Assembly: GCF_016801985.1 (NCBI RefSeq)
Contig: NZ_JAEVLS010000003.1
Span: 310,001-374,000, forward strand
DNA: 64,000 nucleotides
Source of the DNA: Steroidobacter gossypii
GTDB lineage: Bacteria > Pseudomonadota > Gammaproteobacteria > Steroidobacterales > Steroidobacteraceae
Reading direction: 5' to 3'
Numbering within the stretch: the stretch's first letter is position 1; every line of letters begins with the position of its first letter. Of this stretch, positions 9,343 through 19,677 are shown piece after piece. The notes beneath the pieces were generated by a model, which saw nothing but the letters and a program-made list of their open reading frames with translations, was not told the origin of the DNA and searched no databases. The position numbers and the translations under genes were made by a program.

Positions 9343-10260
9343 TCAGCGCGACTTGGGTGAGCGCTGGAACAGGTCGGCGACGACCGAGCGAAGCCAGCGG
9401 TTGCGTTCGTCGTGGTGGAATTTTCGGTGCCAGAACTGTTTCAGGTCGATGCGTGGTGAATCGAAGGGCAGGCCGACCACTCGAAGTTGGGCGGATACGC
9501 GGGAGAAGTAGCGGGCCAGGGGTTCGGGCACGGTCACGATCAGGTCGGATTGCGCAACGATGATGGGGGCGCTGGAGAAGTGTGGCGTCGTGAGCACCAC
9601 CTGGCGGCGCAGTTTGCGACGAGCCAGATACCGTTCGATCACCTCTTCAGTGCGACTCTCCGCACGCACCACGGCATGTTCCAACTGCAGATACTGCTTC
9701 AACGTGAGCTTGCTGGCCGTGACTGGATGATCCGACCGCAGCAGGCTCGCGAACGTATCCGAGAACAAGGTCTGCTGAAAGAAGTTGTGCTTCTTCAGAT
9801 CGGGAAAGTAACCCATCGCCAGATCGATGCTGCCCGCCTCGAGCCCGGCCGCCACATCGTTGGCTGGCAAACTCACCGCACGCACTGCTGCGCGAGGGGC
9901 AAGCCGGCGAAGCTGCTTCAACAGCGAGGGCAGAAACACCACTTCGCCCACGTCCGACAAAGCAAGACTGATGGTCTGATGGCTGGTGGCGGGATCGAAC
10001 GTCGGGGCCGCGACGATATCCGAGCCCACGCGTCCTAGAACGAACCGTGCCGACTCGACCAGCGACAACGCTCGCGGCGTCGGTTGCATGTTGTTGCCGG
10101 AGCGCACGAACAGCGGATCGTTGAAGAAATCGCGCAGCCTGGCCAAAGCGGCGCTCACGGCCGGCTGGCTCTTGCCGAGCTTCACGGCGGCGCCGCTGAC
10201 GCTGCGGCACTCATCGAGCGCCACCAGCGTGTAAAGGAGATTCAGGTCCAGCTCGTTCAC
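9343..10260 (-). CDS. LysR-family transcriptional regulator
   Basis: Predicted DNA-binding regulator of 305 residues. The N-terminal winged helix-turn-helix is clear: LDLNLLYTLVALDE, then AAVKLGKSQPAVSAALARLR, then DPLFVRSG. A periplasmic-binding-fold effector domain follows to the C-terminus. The GTG at 10260 gives the usual LysR N-terminus of a few residues before the HTH; the longer open frame upstream runs through the ligM gene on the other strand and is not used. It diverges from the O-demethylase gene with a 141-base spacer, the classical arrangement in which a LysR protein controls the divergent catabolic gene. The inducer is probably an aromatic acid, by inference from that neighbour. 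Confidence 0.88.
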   Translation of the reverse strand: MNELDLNLLYTLVALDECRSVSGAAVKLGKSQPAVSAALARLRDFFNDPLFVRSGNNMQPTPRALSLVESARFVLGRVGSDIVAAPTFDPATSHQTISLALSDVGEVVFLPSLLKQLRRLAPRAAVRAVSLPANDVAAGLEAGSIDLAMGYFPDLKKHNFFQQTLFSDTFASLLRSDHPVTASKLTLKQYLQLEHAVVRAESRTEEVIERYLARRKLRRQVVLTTPHFSSAPIIVAQSDLIVTVPEPLARYFSRVSAQLRVVGLPFDSPRIDLKQFWHRKFHHDERNRWLRSVVADLFQRSPKSR

Positions 10261-10329
10261 GATTGCCCCTGTCAGGCCCCTATCAAGCCATGAGCCACTA
10301 TCCGTTTGGCAAATACAGCGAATATATAG

Positions 10330-11808
<1,479 letters not shown>

Positions 11809-11814
11809 CGCCGA

Positions 11815-13911
11815 TCACTCGTGCTCCGCCTTGCGGCGGAGCTCCTCGGCGACTTCTTCGGCCGGCAGCATCAGCGTCTCGTCGGACAGCACGACGGCTT
11901 CGGAGATGGTGGGCGATTCGTCATGCGACTCGCCCGCGCTGACAGCCTGTTTGACCGAGGGCAACGAGCTGTCGGCATTGCGCACCACCTTGAAGGCCTC
12001 TTCGGCTTCCAGCGCGCCATAATAGAAATAACCTTGCGCATAGTCGCAGCCCATCCGCTGCAGATCGTTCGCGGCCGCATCGGTTTCGACGATTTCGGCC
12101 ACGGATTTCAGTCCCAGGCTCGAGGTCATCTGCACGATGGCCGCGGCGATGGCGCTGTTGGCGTGAGCGCTGCCGGCGCGATCCACGAACGGCCGGTCGA
12201 TCTTCACATAGCTGAAAGGGAACAGCTGCAGATAGCTGAGCGAGGAGTAACCGGTGCCGAAGTCGTCCAGCATCATCTCCACGCCCAGGCTGTGCAGGTC
12301 GTCGAGTATGTCGCGGGCCGCGCCGGGGTTGCTCATCAGCCCGCCTTCGGTCAGCTCCAGCTTCAGAATCTCCGGCGGCGTTCCCGTGTCTTTCAAGACT
12401 CGCGCGACGAAGGATGTGAACTCGGGATCGCGCAGCGCCGCGGCCGAAATATTCACTGTGAGATAGAAGTCGCGCTCGCGAGGCAGTCGATGACGCCACT
12501 CCGCGGCGAGCGTGCAGACCTGCTGGATGGTCCAGCGGGTGATGGGCACGATCAAACCCACTTCCTCGGCGAGCCCGATGAACTTGTCCGGCGTCAACAC
12601 GCCTTCGATCGGATGCCGCCAGCGCAACAGCGACTCGGCGCCGGCAACCCGCCGATTGCGCAAGTCGACGATGGGTTGATACATCATGTGCAGTTCGCGG
12701 CGCTGGAGCGCGACGTGCAGGTCGGCCTCCAGACTCACAAGGCTGGCGGCGCTGCCGCCCATCGCGGGCTGATAGGCCACGGCGGTCGCGGTGTCATGGC
12801 GCTTGGCGACGGATAGAGCGATATCGGCCTCACGCACGGCTTCTTCGGCGCGTTGCAGGCCCGAATCGATGCAGGTCACGCCGACGCGAGCGGCGGCGTT
12901 GAGGCGATGCTTGCGCAGCTCGAAGGGCTGTTGCAGCTCCCCTTGCAGGATGCCGGCGATGTCGAGCGCGGCGTCCGTCGAGGCAACGTCGAACACCAGC
13001 ACGGCGAACTGATCGCCGCTCCAGCGCGCCAGCACACATTCGAGCTGCGCGGTGGCTTTCTGGAAGCGACGCGCTGCCTGCACGACGAGCTCATCGCCCG
13101 CGGTGTGGCCCAGCGAGTCGTTGATCAATTTGAAACGATCGATATTGATGAGCATCACCGCGAGCCGCTTGCGCCGACGGGTGCGCACTTCTCGCAGCGC
13201 GCGGTCCAGCTGATCCATGAAGTAGCGCCGGTTCGGCAAGCCCGTGAACGCGTCGTGATAGCGAGAGTGCTCGAAGCTCTGTTGCAGGTTCTGACGTTCC
13301 TCGATCTCCATCGCGAGCTTGCGATTGGTCGCCTGCAACTGCCGGCGGGAGAGGGAGAGCGCATCGCGGGCTCGATGCAGGGCGTGCACCAGATCGTGAG
13401 TGGCGAATGCGAGCAGCCAGGCGACCACCGCCAACAACGCGATGGCTGCCGCGAGCTCGCGAGCGGGATACCAGCCGGTCTTCGGTCGTAACGCAAGCTG
13501 CACGTATCCACCAGACAATTCCTGCGCGTACGCCTGCGGAAGTCGGATGCGGCTGATGATGGCGTCGGCGAGCGGCTCGATCTTGCTGCTGACAAAGATT
13601 CTCGGCGCGCCGCCGGAGCCATCGACCTTGGACAGCTCGAAGTCGTACCCGGCATCGACCATCCGGTTCAGCTGCAGCTTGGAGAGCACTTGATCCAACT
13701 CGCCGGCGGAGCCTTGTTGCGCGAGTGTTTGCAACTGCCGCTCCAGGGAGCGGCTGTAGGTCGTGACCAGCGTGCCTGCGGTGGCGCGCATCTGTTCGGC
13801 GCGCGCATTGACGCTCAGCGCGATCAGGCGACCGCCGGCCAGCAGCACGACGGCCAGCACCACGAGGGTGAGCCCCCATTGCGAGCCATGCTTGAAGGAC
13901 GAAAGTTTCAT
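11815..13911 (-). CDS. Membrane-anchored GGDEF/EAL c-di-GMP phosphodiesterase-type protein
   Basis: 698 residues. One TM at ~13-33, an extracytoplasmic sensor of ~120 residues, a second TM at ~152-170, then a coiled region, GGDEF (~215-380) and EAL (~390-640). The GGDEF site reads SGDQF (298-302), so cyclase activity is unlikely. The EAL site reads ESL (426-428), but the other catalytic residues of the family are present: N487, E522, DD 549-550, K570, E609 and Q626. This supports an active phosphodiesterase whose degenerate GGDEF may sense GTP. It is the last gene of the overlapping seven-gene operon, sharing ATGA with the barrel gene, which ties that operon to c-di-GMP control. Confidence 0.88.
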   Translation of the reverse strand: MKLSSFKHGSQWGLTLVVLAVVLLAGGRLIALSVNARAEQMRATAGTLVTTYSRSLERQLQTLAQQGSAGELDQVLSKLQLNRMVDAGYDFELSKVDGSGGAPRIFVSSKIEPLADAIISRIRLPQAYAQELSGGYVQLALRPKTGWYPARELAAAIALLAVVAWLLAFATHDLVHALHRARDALSLSRRQLQATNRKLAMEIEERQNLQQSFEHSRYHDAFTGLPNRRYFMDQLDRALREVRTRRRKRLAVMLINIDRFKLINDSLGHTAGDELVVQAARRFQKATAQLECVLARWSGDQFAVLVFDVASTDAALDIAGILQGELQQPFELRKHRLNAAARVGVTCIDSGLQRAEEAVREADIALSVAKRHDTATAVAYQPAMGGSAASLVSLEADLHVALQRRELHMMYQPIVDLRNRRVAGAESLLRWRHPIEGVLTPDKFIGLAEEVGLIVPITRWTIQQVCTLAAEWRHRLPRERDFYLTVNISAAALRDPEFTSFVARVLKDTGTPPEILKLELTEGGLMSNPGAARDILDDLHSLGVEMMLDDFGTGYSSLSYLQLFPFSYVKIDRPFVDRAGSAHANSAIAAAIVQMTSSLGLKSVAEIVETDAAANDLQRMGCDYAQGYFYYGALEAEEAFKVVRNADSSLPSVKQAVSAGESHDESPTISEAVVLSDETLMLPAEEVAEELRRKAEHE

Positions 13912-14714
13912 CGCCCTCTCGAGCCGAGGAACGCGGTGAACGTCAGCGTCACCGTGATCTTCTCGCTGTCGGAGACTTTGAGGTAGTCGCCCAGCAGCTG
14001 GAACTCACCGCGCTTGAAGGTCCTGCCGATGCCCACAAAGCCTTGCGTGGAATGGGTCGGCGGCAGCACCACGCCCGGCAGAGGGACCAGCACCGCGGGG
14101 TTCGCGGTACCGGTGGAGCCGCCGAGGAGCAAGTTGACACGTTTGCCGTAGTAGTCGGCGCGCGCGCTGGTGAGCTCGGTGCCGAGATTGCCGCTGACAG
14201 ACTTCGCATAGGAAACATTGGTTACGAAGCGCGGTGTCCAGACGTAGGTCAGACCCAGCTCGGGCAGATTGCCATCGGTGGTATCGATCTCGAACTGGCG
14301 CGTCTCGAGCTGCACGGAGAATTTGCTGGTGAGCGCCTGGCTGATGCCGAGGACGCCCACCCTGTAGTCGAACTTGCGGCCGACGTCGTCACCCTCGCCG
14401 TAGTAGGCCTCGGCCAGAAAAGTGAATCGTGAGCTGGGCTCACCCCGGCCCCAAGCGCCGCGCAGCGAACCGTAGGTCAGCTCGGTGTCCTCGACGAACG
14501 TATGATCCACACCGCCGCCCACGAGTGCATTGGGCGTAAGGTAATGCAGATAGCTGAGCGCACCGCCGCCGCCATCGGCATCCGAGTTTCGAAAGTTCGA
14601 GACGTTGCCACTCACTGACAACTTGTCCGGCGGGCGCGCGTCGATCTCGGCGGCGGTGGCGGGAATGGCCGCCGCCATCGACGTGAGACACAGAGCAGTG
14701 AGCGAAAGCCTCAT
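13908..14714 (-). CDS. Predicted outer-membrane beta-barrel protein, unknown function
   Basis: 268 residues with a clear signal peptide (MRLSLTALCLTSMAAAIPATAA, cleaved near residue 22). The rest alternates polar and hydrophobic residues with frequent aromatic strand ends (YLHYLT, FTFLAEAYYG, GLTYVWTPRFVTNVSYA) and finishes in a strand-like TVTLTFTAFLG. This is the pattern of a small outer-membrane barrel of about 12 strands. I do not recognise a specific family. It overlaps the genes on both sides by four bases (ATGA), so it is translationally coupled within the seven-gene operon. A role as an export or anchoring pore for the operon's product is inference only. Confidence 0.7.
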   Translation of the reverse strand: MRLSLTALCLTSMAAAIPATAAEIDARPPDKLSVSGNVSNFRNSDADGGGGALSYLHYLTPNALVGGGVDHTFVEDTELTYGSLRGAWGRGEPSSRFTFLAEAYYGEGDDVGRKFDYRVGVLGISQALTSKFSVQLETRQFEIDTTDGNLPELGLTYVWTPRFVTNVSYAKSVSGNLGTELTSARADYYGKRVNLLLGGSTGTANPAVLVPLPGVVLPPTHSTQGFVGIGRTFKRGEFQLLGDYLKVSDSEKITVTLTFTAFLGSRGR

Positions 14715-16126
14715 GGGGGTGTCACCAACGTTGAATTGGAAGCGCTGTTCTTTGGAGCGTCGACGAGCGTGGCCGCCGTGATCTCGCTGCGATCGAGCGC
14801 GGCGCGGCCCATCGGCAGGAACGAGACGATGTACAGGCGCTCGTCTTCACCGGGCAGCGGCGTGGCGGAGCAGGTGACTTGATACACGCGAGGGCCAATC
14901 TCGATGTGCATCTTGCGTCGCCCGGTGAGGCCCGGCTCCCACCAGCGAGCCGGCATGCCCCCGAGGGTGAGCATCTGCGCCGCGTCGACATCCTTATCCA
15001 AGGCGGCGAACAGGGCCTGCGCGGGTTTGTTGAATGAGAGCAGGCGTCCTTGCGAGTCGATCACCAGCATGGCCTGACCGCTGACATCGAGCGCGGCGTG
15101 TGCGGTGAACTCCTCGGTCTTGTCGTGAATGACCACGAGAGAGAAGCGTCGTCCCGTCTGCGTGAGGTGCCGCACCTGAACCTCGGTGGCGCGCAGTCGG
15201 TCGTCGACTTTGATCATGCTGAGCGGCACGACGCCGCCATTGCCCGTGATCAATTCCTGCACCATTTCCGGATAGGAGAAACGAATGGTCTCGAACAGCG
15301 CATGACCGGACAGCGAATCGCCGCTCTGGAACTTCGACGCTCGCGTGCTGGCGCAGACCACCTGCAACGTATCGCTGTCGACGAGCAGCGCAGGCAAGGG
15401 CATGGCCTCGATCAGCGTCGTCCAGAATTCCTGCCCTCGCTCGGCTTCTGCGCGTGCGACATCCACGTGCGAATGCAGCCGCTCGAAGATCGTGCCCAGA
15501 TATTCGGCGGCGACAGCGCAGGCGAACATCAGGATGGTGAAGACTTGCAGCAACACCGCGTAGAACGCGGACGGCGCATAGAAGCCAGGGAAAGGCGAGC
15601 TCGCGGCGGCGCCCTGCTGGCCGAGGATCACGGCGAGGGACGCGCCGATGGTGCTGAGGCCGGGCACGTACCACCGCAGCTCGGGAGCTTGCGCCAGCGC
15701 CACGACACCCGCGACCACGATCGCAATCAGCGCCATCAAGTACGGTTGCCAGCGCGATAGAAAGATGGCGCCCACCACGGGCAGCACGAAGACCATGAGG
15801 AAGGCCGGGTTCTGCAAGCCGCCGGCGTTCATCCAGACGAATCCCACTACGAGGATGCCGGCCACATGCAGCAGCGTGAGCACCGGGCGGCGTTCGCCGA
15901 CACGTGCAGGCTTGCCGACCACCGTAAATGCGATGTGAATCGCGCCGAGCGCAAGCAGCCCGAGGCAGGCGGCGACGAAGTTGATATCGAGCGCGCTGAC
16001 CAGCCAGGGCACCACCGTTGCGAGCAGAATCGCGAAGATGGTCAGCAGCCACGTGTCATCCAGAAGATGGATGCGTGGATCGGTCCACGTCGGCGCGGGT
16101 ATCAGCTGTGTGTCACCGATGTTCAT
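14711..16126 (-). CDS. Polytopic membrane protein with two PAS-like domains
   Basis: 471 residues. Residues ~26-212 hold six or seven hydrophobic segments, resembling an integral membrane sensor (MASE-like) module. Two PAS-like domains follow in the cytoplasm, starting near residue 236 (EAMPLPALLVDSDTLQVV) and 345 (ALDVSGQAMLVIDSQGR). There is no histidine kinase, GGDEF or HTH domain, so it lacks its own output and must act through a partner. The GGDEF/EAL protein two genes downstream is the obvious candidate. Four-base overlaps occur with both neighbours. The first PAS is followed by a second with a Trp-rich segment (ARWWEPGL). The function is unknown. Confidence 0.7.
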   Translation of the reverse strand: MNIGDTQLIPAPTWTDPRIHLLDDTWLLTIFAILLATVVPWLVSALDINFVAACLGLLALGAIHIAFTVVGKPARVGERRPVLTLLHVAGILVVGFVWMNAGGLQNPAFLMVFVLPVVGAIFLSRWQPYLMALIAIVVAGVVALAQAPELRWYVPGLSTIGASLAVILGQQGAAASSPFPGFYAPSAFYAVLLQVFTILMFACAVAAEYLGTIFERLHSHVDVARAEAERGQEFWTTLIEAMPLPALLVDSDTLQVVCASTRASKFQSGDSLSGHALFETIRFSYPEMVQELITGNGGVVPLSMIKVDDRLRATEVQVRHLTQTGRRFSLVVIHDKTEEFTAHAALDVSGQAMLVIDSQGRLLSFNKPAQALFAALDKDVDAAQMLTLGGMPARWWEPGLTGRRKMHIEIGPRVYQVTCSATPLPGEDERLYIVSFLPMGRAALDRSEITAATLVDAPKNSASNSTLVTPP

Positions 16127-17379
16127 CGCTGCACGACTCCACCGGACGCCTTCGCGTTGCCGGCCGCGACTGTGGCCGAGCCGATCTTGAAATTGTTGCC
16201 TTCGAGAAACGGTGCGGAACGAATCTTTTCTCCGCCACCCTCGGGCTCGAAGTCGATCACCTTCAGCGGCAGTCCGCGCGGCCGCATCACCTGGTTGCCG
16301 CGCAGAATGGGCGAATCGCCGATCACGTCGATGCCGGTGACCTTCGGCTCGATGATGGTGTTGTCGATGGCGCTGCTGGGATTGCGTGGCGTGCCGAGTA
16401 CGAACGCCAGGCCGTAGCCGCTGTTGTGAATCCGATTGCCGCGCACCAGGGTGTCGGCGGAGCCTTTGAGCATGATGCCGTAGGCGGCGAGGCCGTCGAA
16501 CTCGTTATCTTCGATCACGACACCGCGTGCATTCTCGGCGACGATGCCCATGGCCGCGCCGCGACTGATACGATTGCCGCGCGCGACCGCACCAGTGCCC
16601 ATCAACTGCATCGCCGCTTCCTGCGAGTCGAGCAACTCGTTGCGTTCCAGCAGCACCGACACGTTCGCAGTCAGGATGCCGATGCGCTCCTTGCTGAAAC
16701 GATTGTCGCGAATGCTGATGCTGCCGCCGCCATTGTCGGGCTCGCTGCGCACCGCCCAGAGCCCGGCGTCACGATGCCCGGAGAACTCGTTCTTCACCAC
16801 CACGGCGTTGCGGTTGGAGGCGGCGAAGCGCACGCCGACCCGATTGTTCGCGAAGCGATTGCGCTCGAGCATGATCTGGTTGGAGTTCTCCGCCACATCG
16901 ACGCCGACGTCGCACGACTCGATGGTCGTCGTTTGCAGCTTGAAGCGCTCGGCGCCGCGCAGGACGATGCCGGTCGCCTTGCAGTCGCGGATACGAACAT
17001 TCTCGATCGAGACATTCGCGCCGGCGACATCGAGCACCGCGCCGGTGGACAACGTGCTACCGTCGATCTCGGTGCCTTGCTCGTCGCCGACGAGGCGGAT
17101 GCCATGCGCGTTCGCCAACGGCGGGAGCGTGGAGGCCAGCGTGATCTTGGGGACCTGCAACGCGATGACGACTTCAGTGTCGGCCGCGGTGGCTTTGAAC
17201 AACGCTTCACGCAAGGAGCCCGGGCCGCGGTCGTTGCCGCTGGTGACATCGATCGAGGCGGTGTTGGCTGCCTGGCCGGGTGTTTTCTCTCGCGACTCGT
17301 ACCAGTAGCCGAGCCCGACGAAGACCGCGAGCAGCACGAACACCGCGATGGAGATGCTGGAGCGACGGCTAAGCGGCAT
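16123..17379 (-). CDS. Membrane-anchored right-handed parallel beta-helix protein
   Basis: 418 residues. An N-terminal basic stretch plus TM (residues ~9-27) anchors it, and the rest should be periplasmic. From ~90 onward it has repeating coils of 20-25 residues with N/G turns (NRFANNRVGVRF, NEFSGHRDAGLW, NRFSKERIGILT, NEFDGLAAYGIML, NRIHNSGYGLAF), the hallmark of pectate-lyase-like beta-helices (NosD/CASH repeats). Such folds occur in polysaccharide lyases, C5-epimerases such as AlgG, and deacetylation complexes. No catalytic triad could be assigned. It sits between a methyltransferase (11-base overlap) and the PAS protein (4-base overlap). Acting on the operon's glycan is an inference. Confidence 0.75.
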   Translation of the reverse strand: MPLSRRSSISIAVFVLLAVFVGLGYWYESREKTPGQAANTASIDVTSGNDRGPGSLREALFKATAADTEVVIALQVPKITLASTLPPLANAHGIRLVGDEQGTEIDGSTLSTGAVLDVAGANVSIENVRIRDCKATGIVLRGAERFKLQTTTIESCDVGVDVAENSNQIMLERNRFANNRVGVRFAASNRNAVVVKNEFSGHRDAGLWAVRSEPDNGGGSISIRDNRFSKERIGILTANVSVLLERNELLDSQEAAMQLMGTGAVARGNRISRGAAMGIVAENARGVVIEDNEFDGLAAYGIMLKGSADTLVRGNRIHNSGYGLAFVLGTPRNPSSAIDNTIIEPKVTGIDVIGDSPILRGNQVMRPRGLPLKVIDFEPEGGGEKIRSAPFLEGNNFKIGSATVAAGNAKASGGVVQR

Positions 17380-18238
17380 GGGCGCCTCCGGTACGCTGCA
17401 AGACGAACACCGCGTGCCACGACTGTTGCACGGCGACCCTGCCGAAGATCACGTCGATGGGCGTCGACAGCAGCGTCACCGCCGCGATGGCCGACACCGC
17501 GAGCGGGCGAGGCAGCCGTCGCAGATGGGGCAACAACCAGGTTTTGAACGGCGCGGGATCGACGCCGCTGATGGCGCGCAGCTCGACGCCGGCCTCTGCG
17601 AACAGATCCAGGTAGACACTGCGCTGGCGGGCTCGGAACACCGTGGTGTCGCAGTGCTGAGCGACATCCACAGGCGCAGCTTCCAGCAACACCATTCGTC
17701 CACCCGGTGCGAGATGACTCGCCATGCGCTGCGCGGCCGAGCGCAGCGCTTCCGGATCGAGAATGTGCTGAAGCACGGTGACGCCGAGAATCAGATCGAA
17801 TGTTTCTCCCGCATCGAGCTGCGCCAAGTCCTGCACCAGGAAGCGACAGCGGTTTGAAACATTCTTGAGCTCGGCGCGACGCCGGGCTTCGGCGATCATG
17901 GTGGGGCTCAAGTCCATGCCCGTGACGCTGCCGCCTCGTTTGGCGAGCAACGTGCTCCAGCGCCCGACGCCGCAGCCGACATCGAGCACCCGCGTGCCGG
18001 GTTGGATGTTCAGCCAGGGACGCAGCGCCAGGTGCTGGCTATAATGGATCATGCGGTTGTAGAACTCCGGCATGCCGTACGAGCACACGGCCGCAAGCCC
18101 CGAGCCTTCGGCGGCGAAACGCCGCGCGCGATCTTCCCAATAATGTTGGGGCAGGTAGTGCTCGGGCGCCGGCGCGCCCCGGGCGTTCACATGGGCATTC
18201 ACGGGGGCATTCACAGGGACGTTCAAAGGGGCGTTCAT
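17369..18238 (-). CDS. Class I SAM-dependent methyltransferase
   Basis: 289 residues with a Rossmann methyltransferase fold. Motif I is VLDVGCGVGR (residues ~84-93), the acidic post-I residue is in GMDLSPTMI, and motif IV is in FDLILGVTVLQHI. The C-terminal ~70 residues contain a hydrophobic, membrane-proximal segment (PLAVSAIAAVTLLSTPIDVIFG). The first 20 residues are a low-complexity N-A-P-V-type repeat encoded by a 12-bp tandem DNA repeat. The start is ATG at 18238 overlapping the TGA of the glycosyltransferase gene. Within the operon it would methylate the glycan, its lipid carrier or a pathway intermediate; the acceptor is unknown. Confidence 0.82.
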   Translation of the reverse strand: MNAPLNVPVNAPVNAHVNARGAPAPEHYLPQHYWEDRARRFAAEGSGLAAVCSYGMPEFYNRMIHYSQHLALRPWLNIQPGTRVLDVGCGVGRWSTLLAKRGGSVTGMDLSPTMIAEARRRAELKNVSNRCRFLVQDLAQLDAGETFDLILGVTVLQHILDPEALRSAAQRMASHLAPGGRMVLLEAAPVDVAQHCDTTVFRARQRSVYLDLFAEAGVELRAISGVDPAPFKTWLLPHLRRLPRPLAVSAIAAVTLLSTPIDVIFGRVAVQQSWHAVFVLQRTGGAHAA

Positions 18239-18240
18239 GA
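18181..18240 (-). repeat. 12-bp tandem repeat, five copies, covering the methyltransferase start
   Basis: Five degenerate 12-bp units (core GGGCRTTCAC on the plus strand) fill 18181-18240 exactly. On the coding strand each unit reads as four residues of the type N-A/V-P/H-V, giving the methyltransferase a repetitive N-terminus. The array includes the start codon and the stop codon of the preceding gene. A change in copy number by one unit would keep the frame. Confidence 0.75.
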
Positions 18241-19677
18241 AGCCTTCCGCATGAGACTGGTTTTCTCTTCCAGGGGCAGCGTCGTGCTGGCGCTGGGCAG
18301 CGGCTCGTAGTGATCGCGGTACACCCGGCGACCCCACAACTTCATCGCCAGCCAGTTGACGTAACCGACCGTCATCGGTGCGATGTGAGTAAGGGCGTAG
18401 AACAGGTACAGGGGCACGATGGGCGCGATGTAGGCGCGCTCCTGTTTGGGCACCACGGTGAACAACGCGAACACGCCAAGGGCGAGATAGCTGCCAATGG
18501 CCGCGATGAAGTACGTCGGGTTGATCAGCGCGTTTTGCGGAACCAGGTTCGCCAGGAACAGATTGTCGAAGCCGCTGATGAAGCTCAGCACCAGCAGCAG
18601 GGCGCTGATGATCTTCAACGGGTGAACGATCAGCGACAGGCCGCCCAGGTAGATCACGAAATGATACATGGCGAACGGGGTTCGCTTGCTGATGCGCCAG
18701 ATCTCGCTGAAGCGCTCGACGTACACCTTCAGCAGCCCGTAGTACCAGCCCACGCGCTGCGAGAACCAGCGTCGCACGTTGCCCGGGCCTTCCGTGCTGA
18801 CCACCAACCGACCATCGTAGTAGATGCGCTCGCCGTGGCTCAGCAGGATCAGCGCGTTCTGCAGATCCTCGGCGTAGACCGAATGGGTGTGCTCGGCAAG
18901 GGCCCGTTCCAGCGCGCTGCGCCGATAGCAGGAAACACCCGAGGTGATGCTGTAGTCGGCCAGGCTTTCACGCCCGATGCGAAACGCCAGCGCATATTCG
19001 AAGGCCTGGAACCGCGCGAGGAAGCCGTCTGGCTCGATCATCACACGCGGGCACACGGCCGCGGCGCCGGATTGCTGGAAGTCGCGAATGAACCGCTCGA
19101 AATCGATGCGACTGCCGCCGCTCTTGTCGCGAATGCGAATGTCTGGATCGACCACCAACACGGTTTCGATATGTGGCGGCAGACGTTCCAACAGGCGGCG
19201 GATCGCGCCGGGTTTTTTACGATTCACGCCATCGTCGAAACAGCGCCAGCCCGCATGGCGCAGACGGAGCACCGTCGCATCGGTGGAGCCGTCACTGATC
19301 AGCCACACCTTGTCGCGATAGGGCGCGAACGCGTCCATGAACTCATCGAGCAGCGGCTCGAGATTGTAGATGGAGGCGATGATGGCGTACGGACGCACCG
19401 GGACCAGTTGCCGCGCGCCGCTCGGCAGTGCCGCAGATAAATCGATGGACAAGTGACGATTCTCTTCGGTGGGCGCGGTGGCGATGTGCCGGCGACGCAC
19501 ATGCAGGCGCAGAATGAAATCCAGCGCGTCGGTGTAGACGATCAGATTCGCCAGTCCGTACACCAGCAGCGAGAAGCTCGCGGTCTGCAGATTCGCCGCC
19601 GACAGCGCGATCCAGCCGGCGAGCAACGCACATACCCCCAACGGGGCCAACAGACTCCAGGGGGTATTGAATTTCAC
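18235..19677 (-). CDS. Membrane glycosyltransferase family 2 (processive synthase-like)
   Basis: 480 residues. Two N-terminal TMs (~9-28, 33-52), then a GT-A domain with SDGSTD (~128), VVDPDIR carrying the DxD-type D177/D179, and YAEDLQ carrying the base ED (270-271). A QRVGW motif (307-311) follows, equivalent to QxxRW of cellulose and hyaluronan synthases but with Gly for Arg. Several TMs close the protein. This plan suggests transfer of sugars from a nucleotide-sugar donor at the inner face, possibly coupled to extrusion. Start GTG at 19677 overlaps the stop of the radical SAM gene (GTGA). No polymerase or flippase gene is nearby, which fits a self-contained synthase. Confidence 0.82.
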   Translation of the reverse strand: MKFNTPWSLLAPLGVCALLAGWIALSAANLQTASFSLLVYGLANLIVYTDALDFILRLHVRRRHIATAPTEENRHLSIDLSAALPSGARQLVPVRPYAIIASIYNLEPLLDEFMDAFAPYRDKVWLISDGSTDATVLRLRHAGWRCFDDGVNRKKPGAIRRLLERLPPHIETVLVVDPDIRIRDKSGGSRIDFERFIRDFQQSGAAAVCPRVMIEPDGFLARFQAFEYALAFRIGRESLADYSITSGVSCYRRSALERALAEHTHSVYAEDLQNALILLSHGERIYYDGRLVVSTEGPGNVRRWFSQRVGWYYGLLKVYVERFSEIWRISKRTPFAMYHFVIYLGGLSLIVHPLKIISALLLVLSFISGFDNLFLANLVPQNALINPTYFIAAIGSYLALGVFALFTVVPKQERAYIAPIVPLYLFYALTHIAPMTVGYVNWLAMKLWGRRVYRDHYEPLPSASTTLPLEEKTSLMRKAS

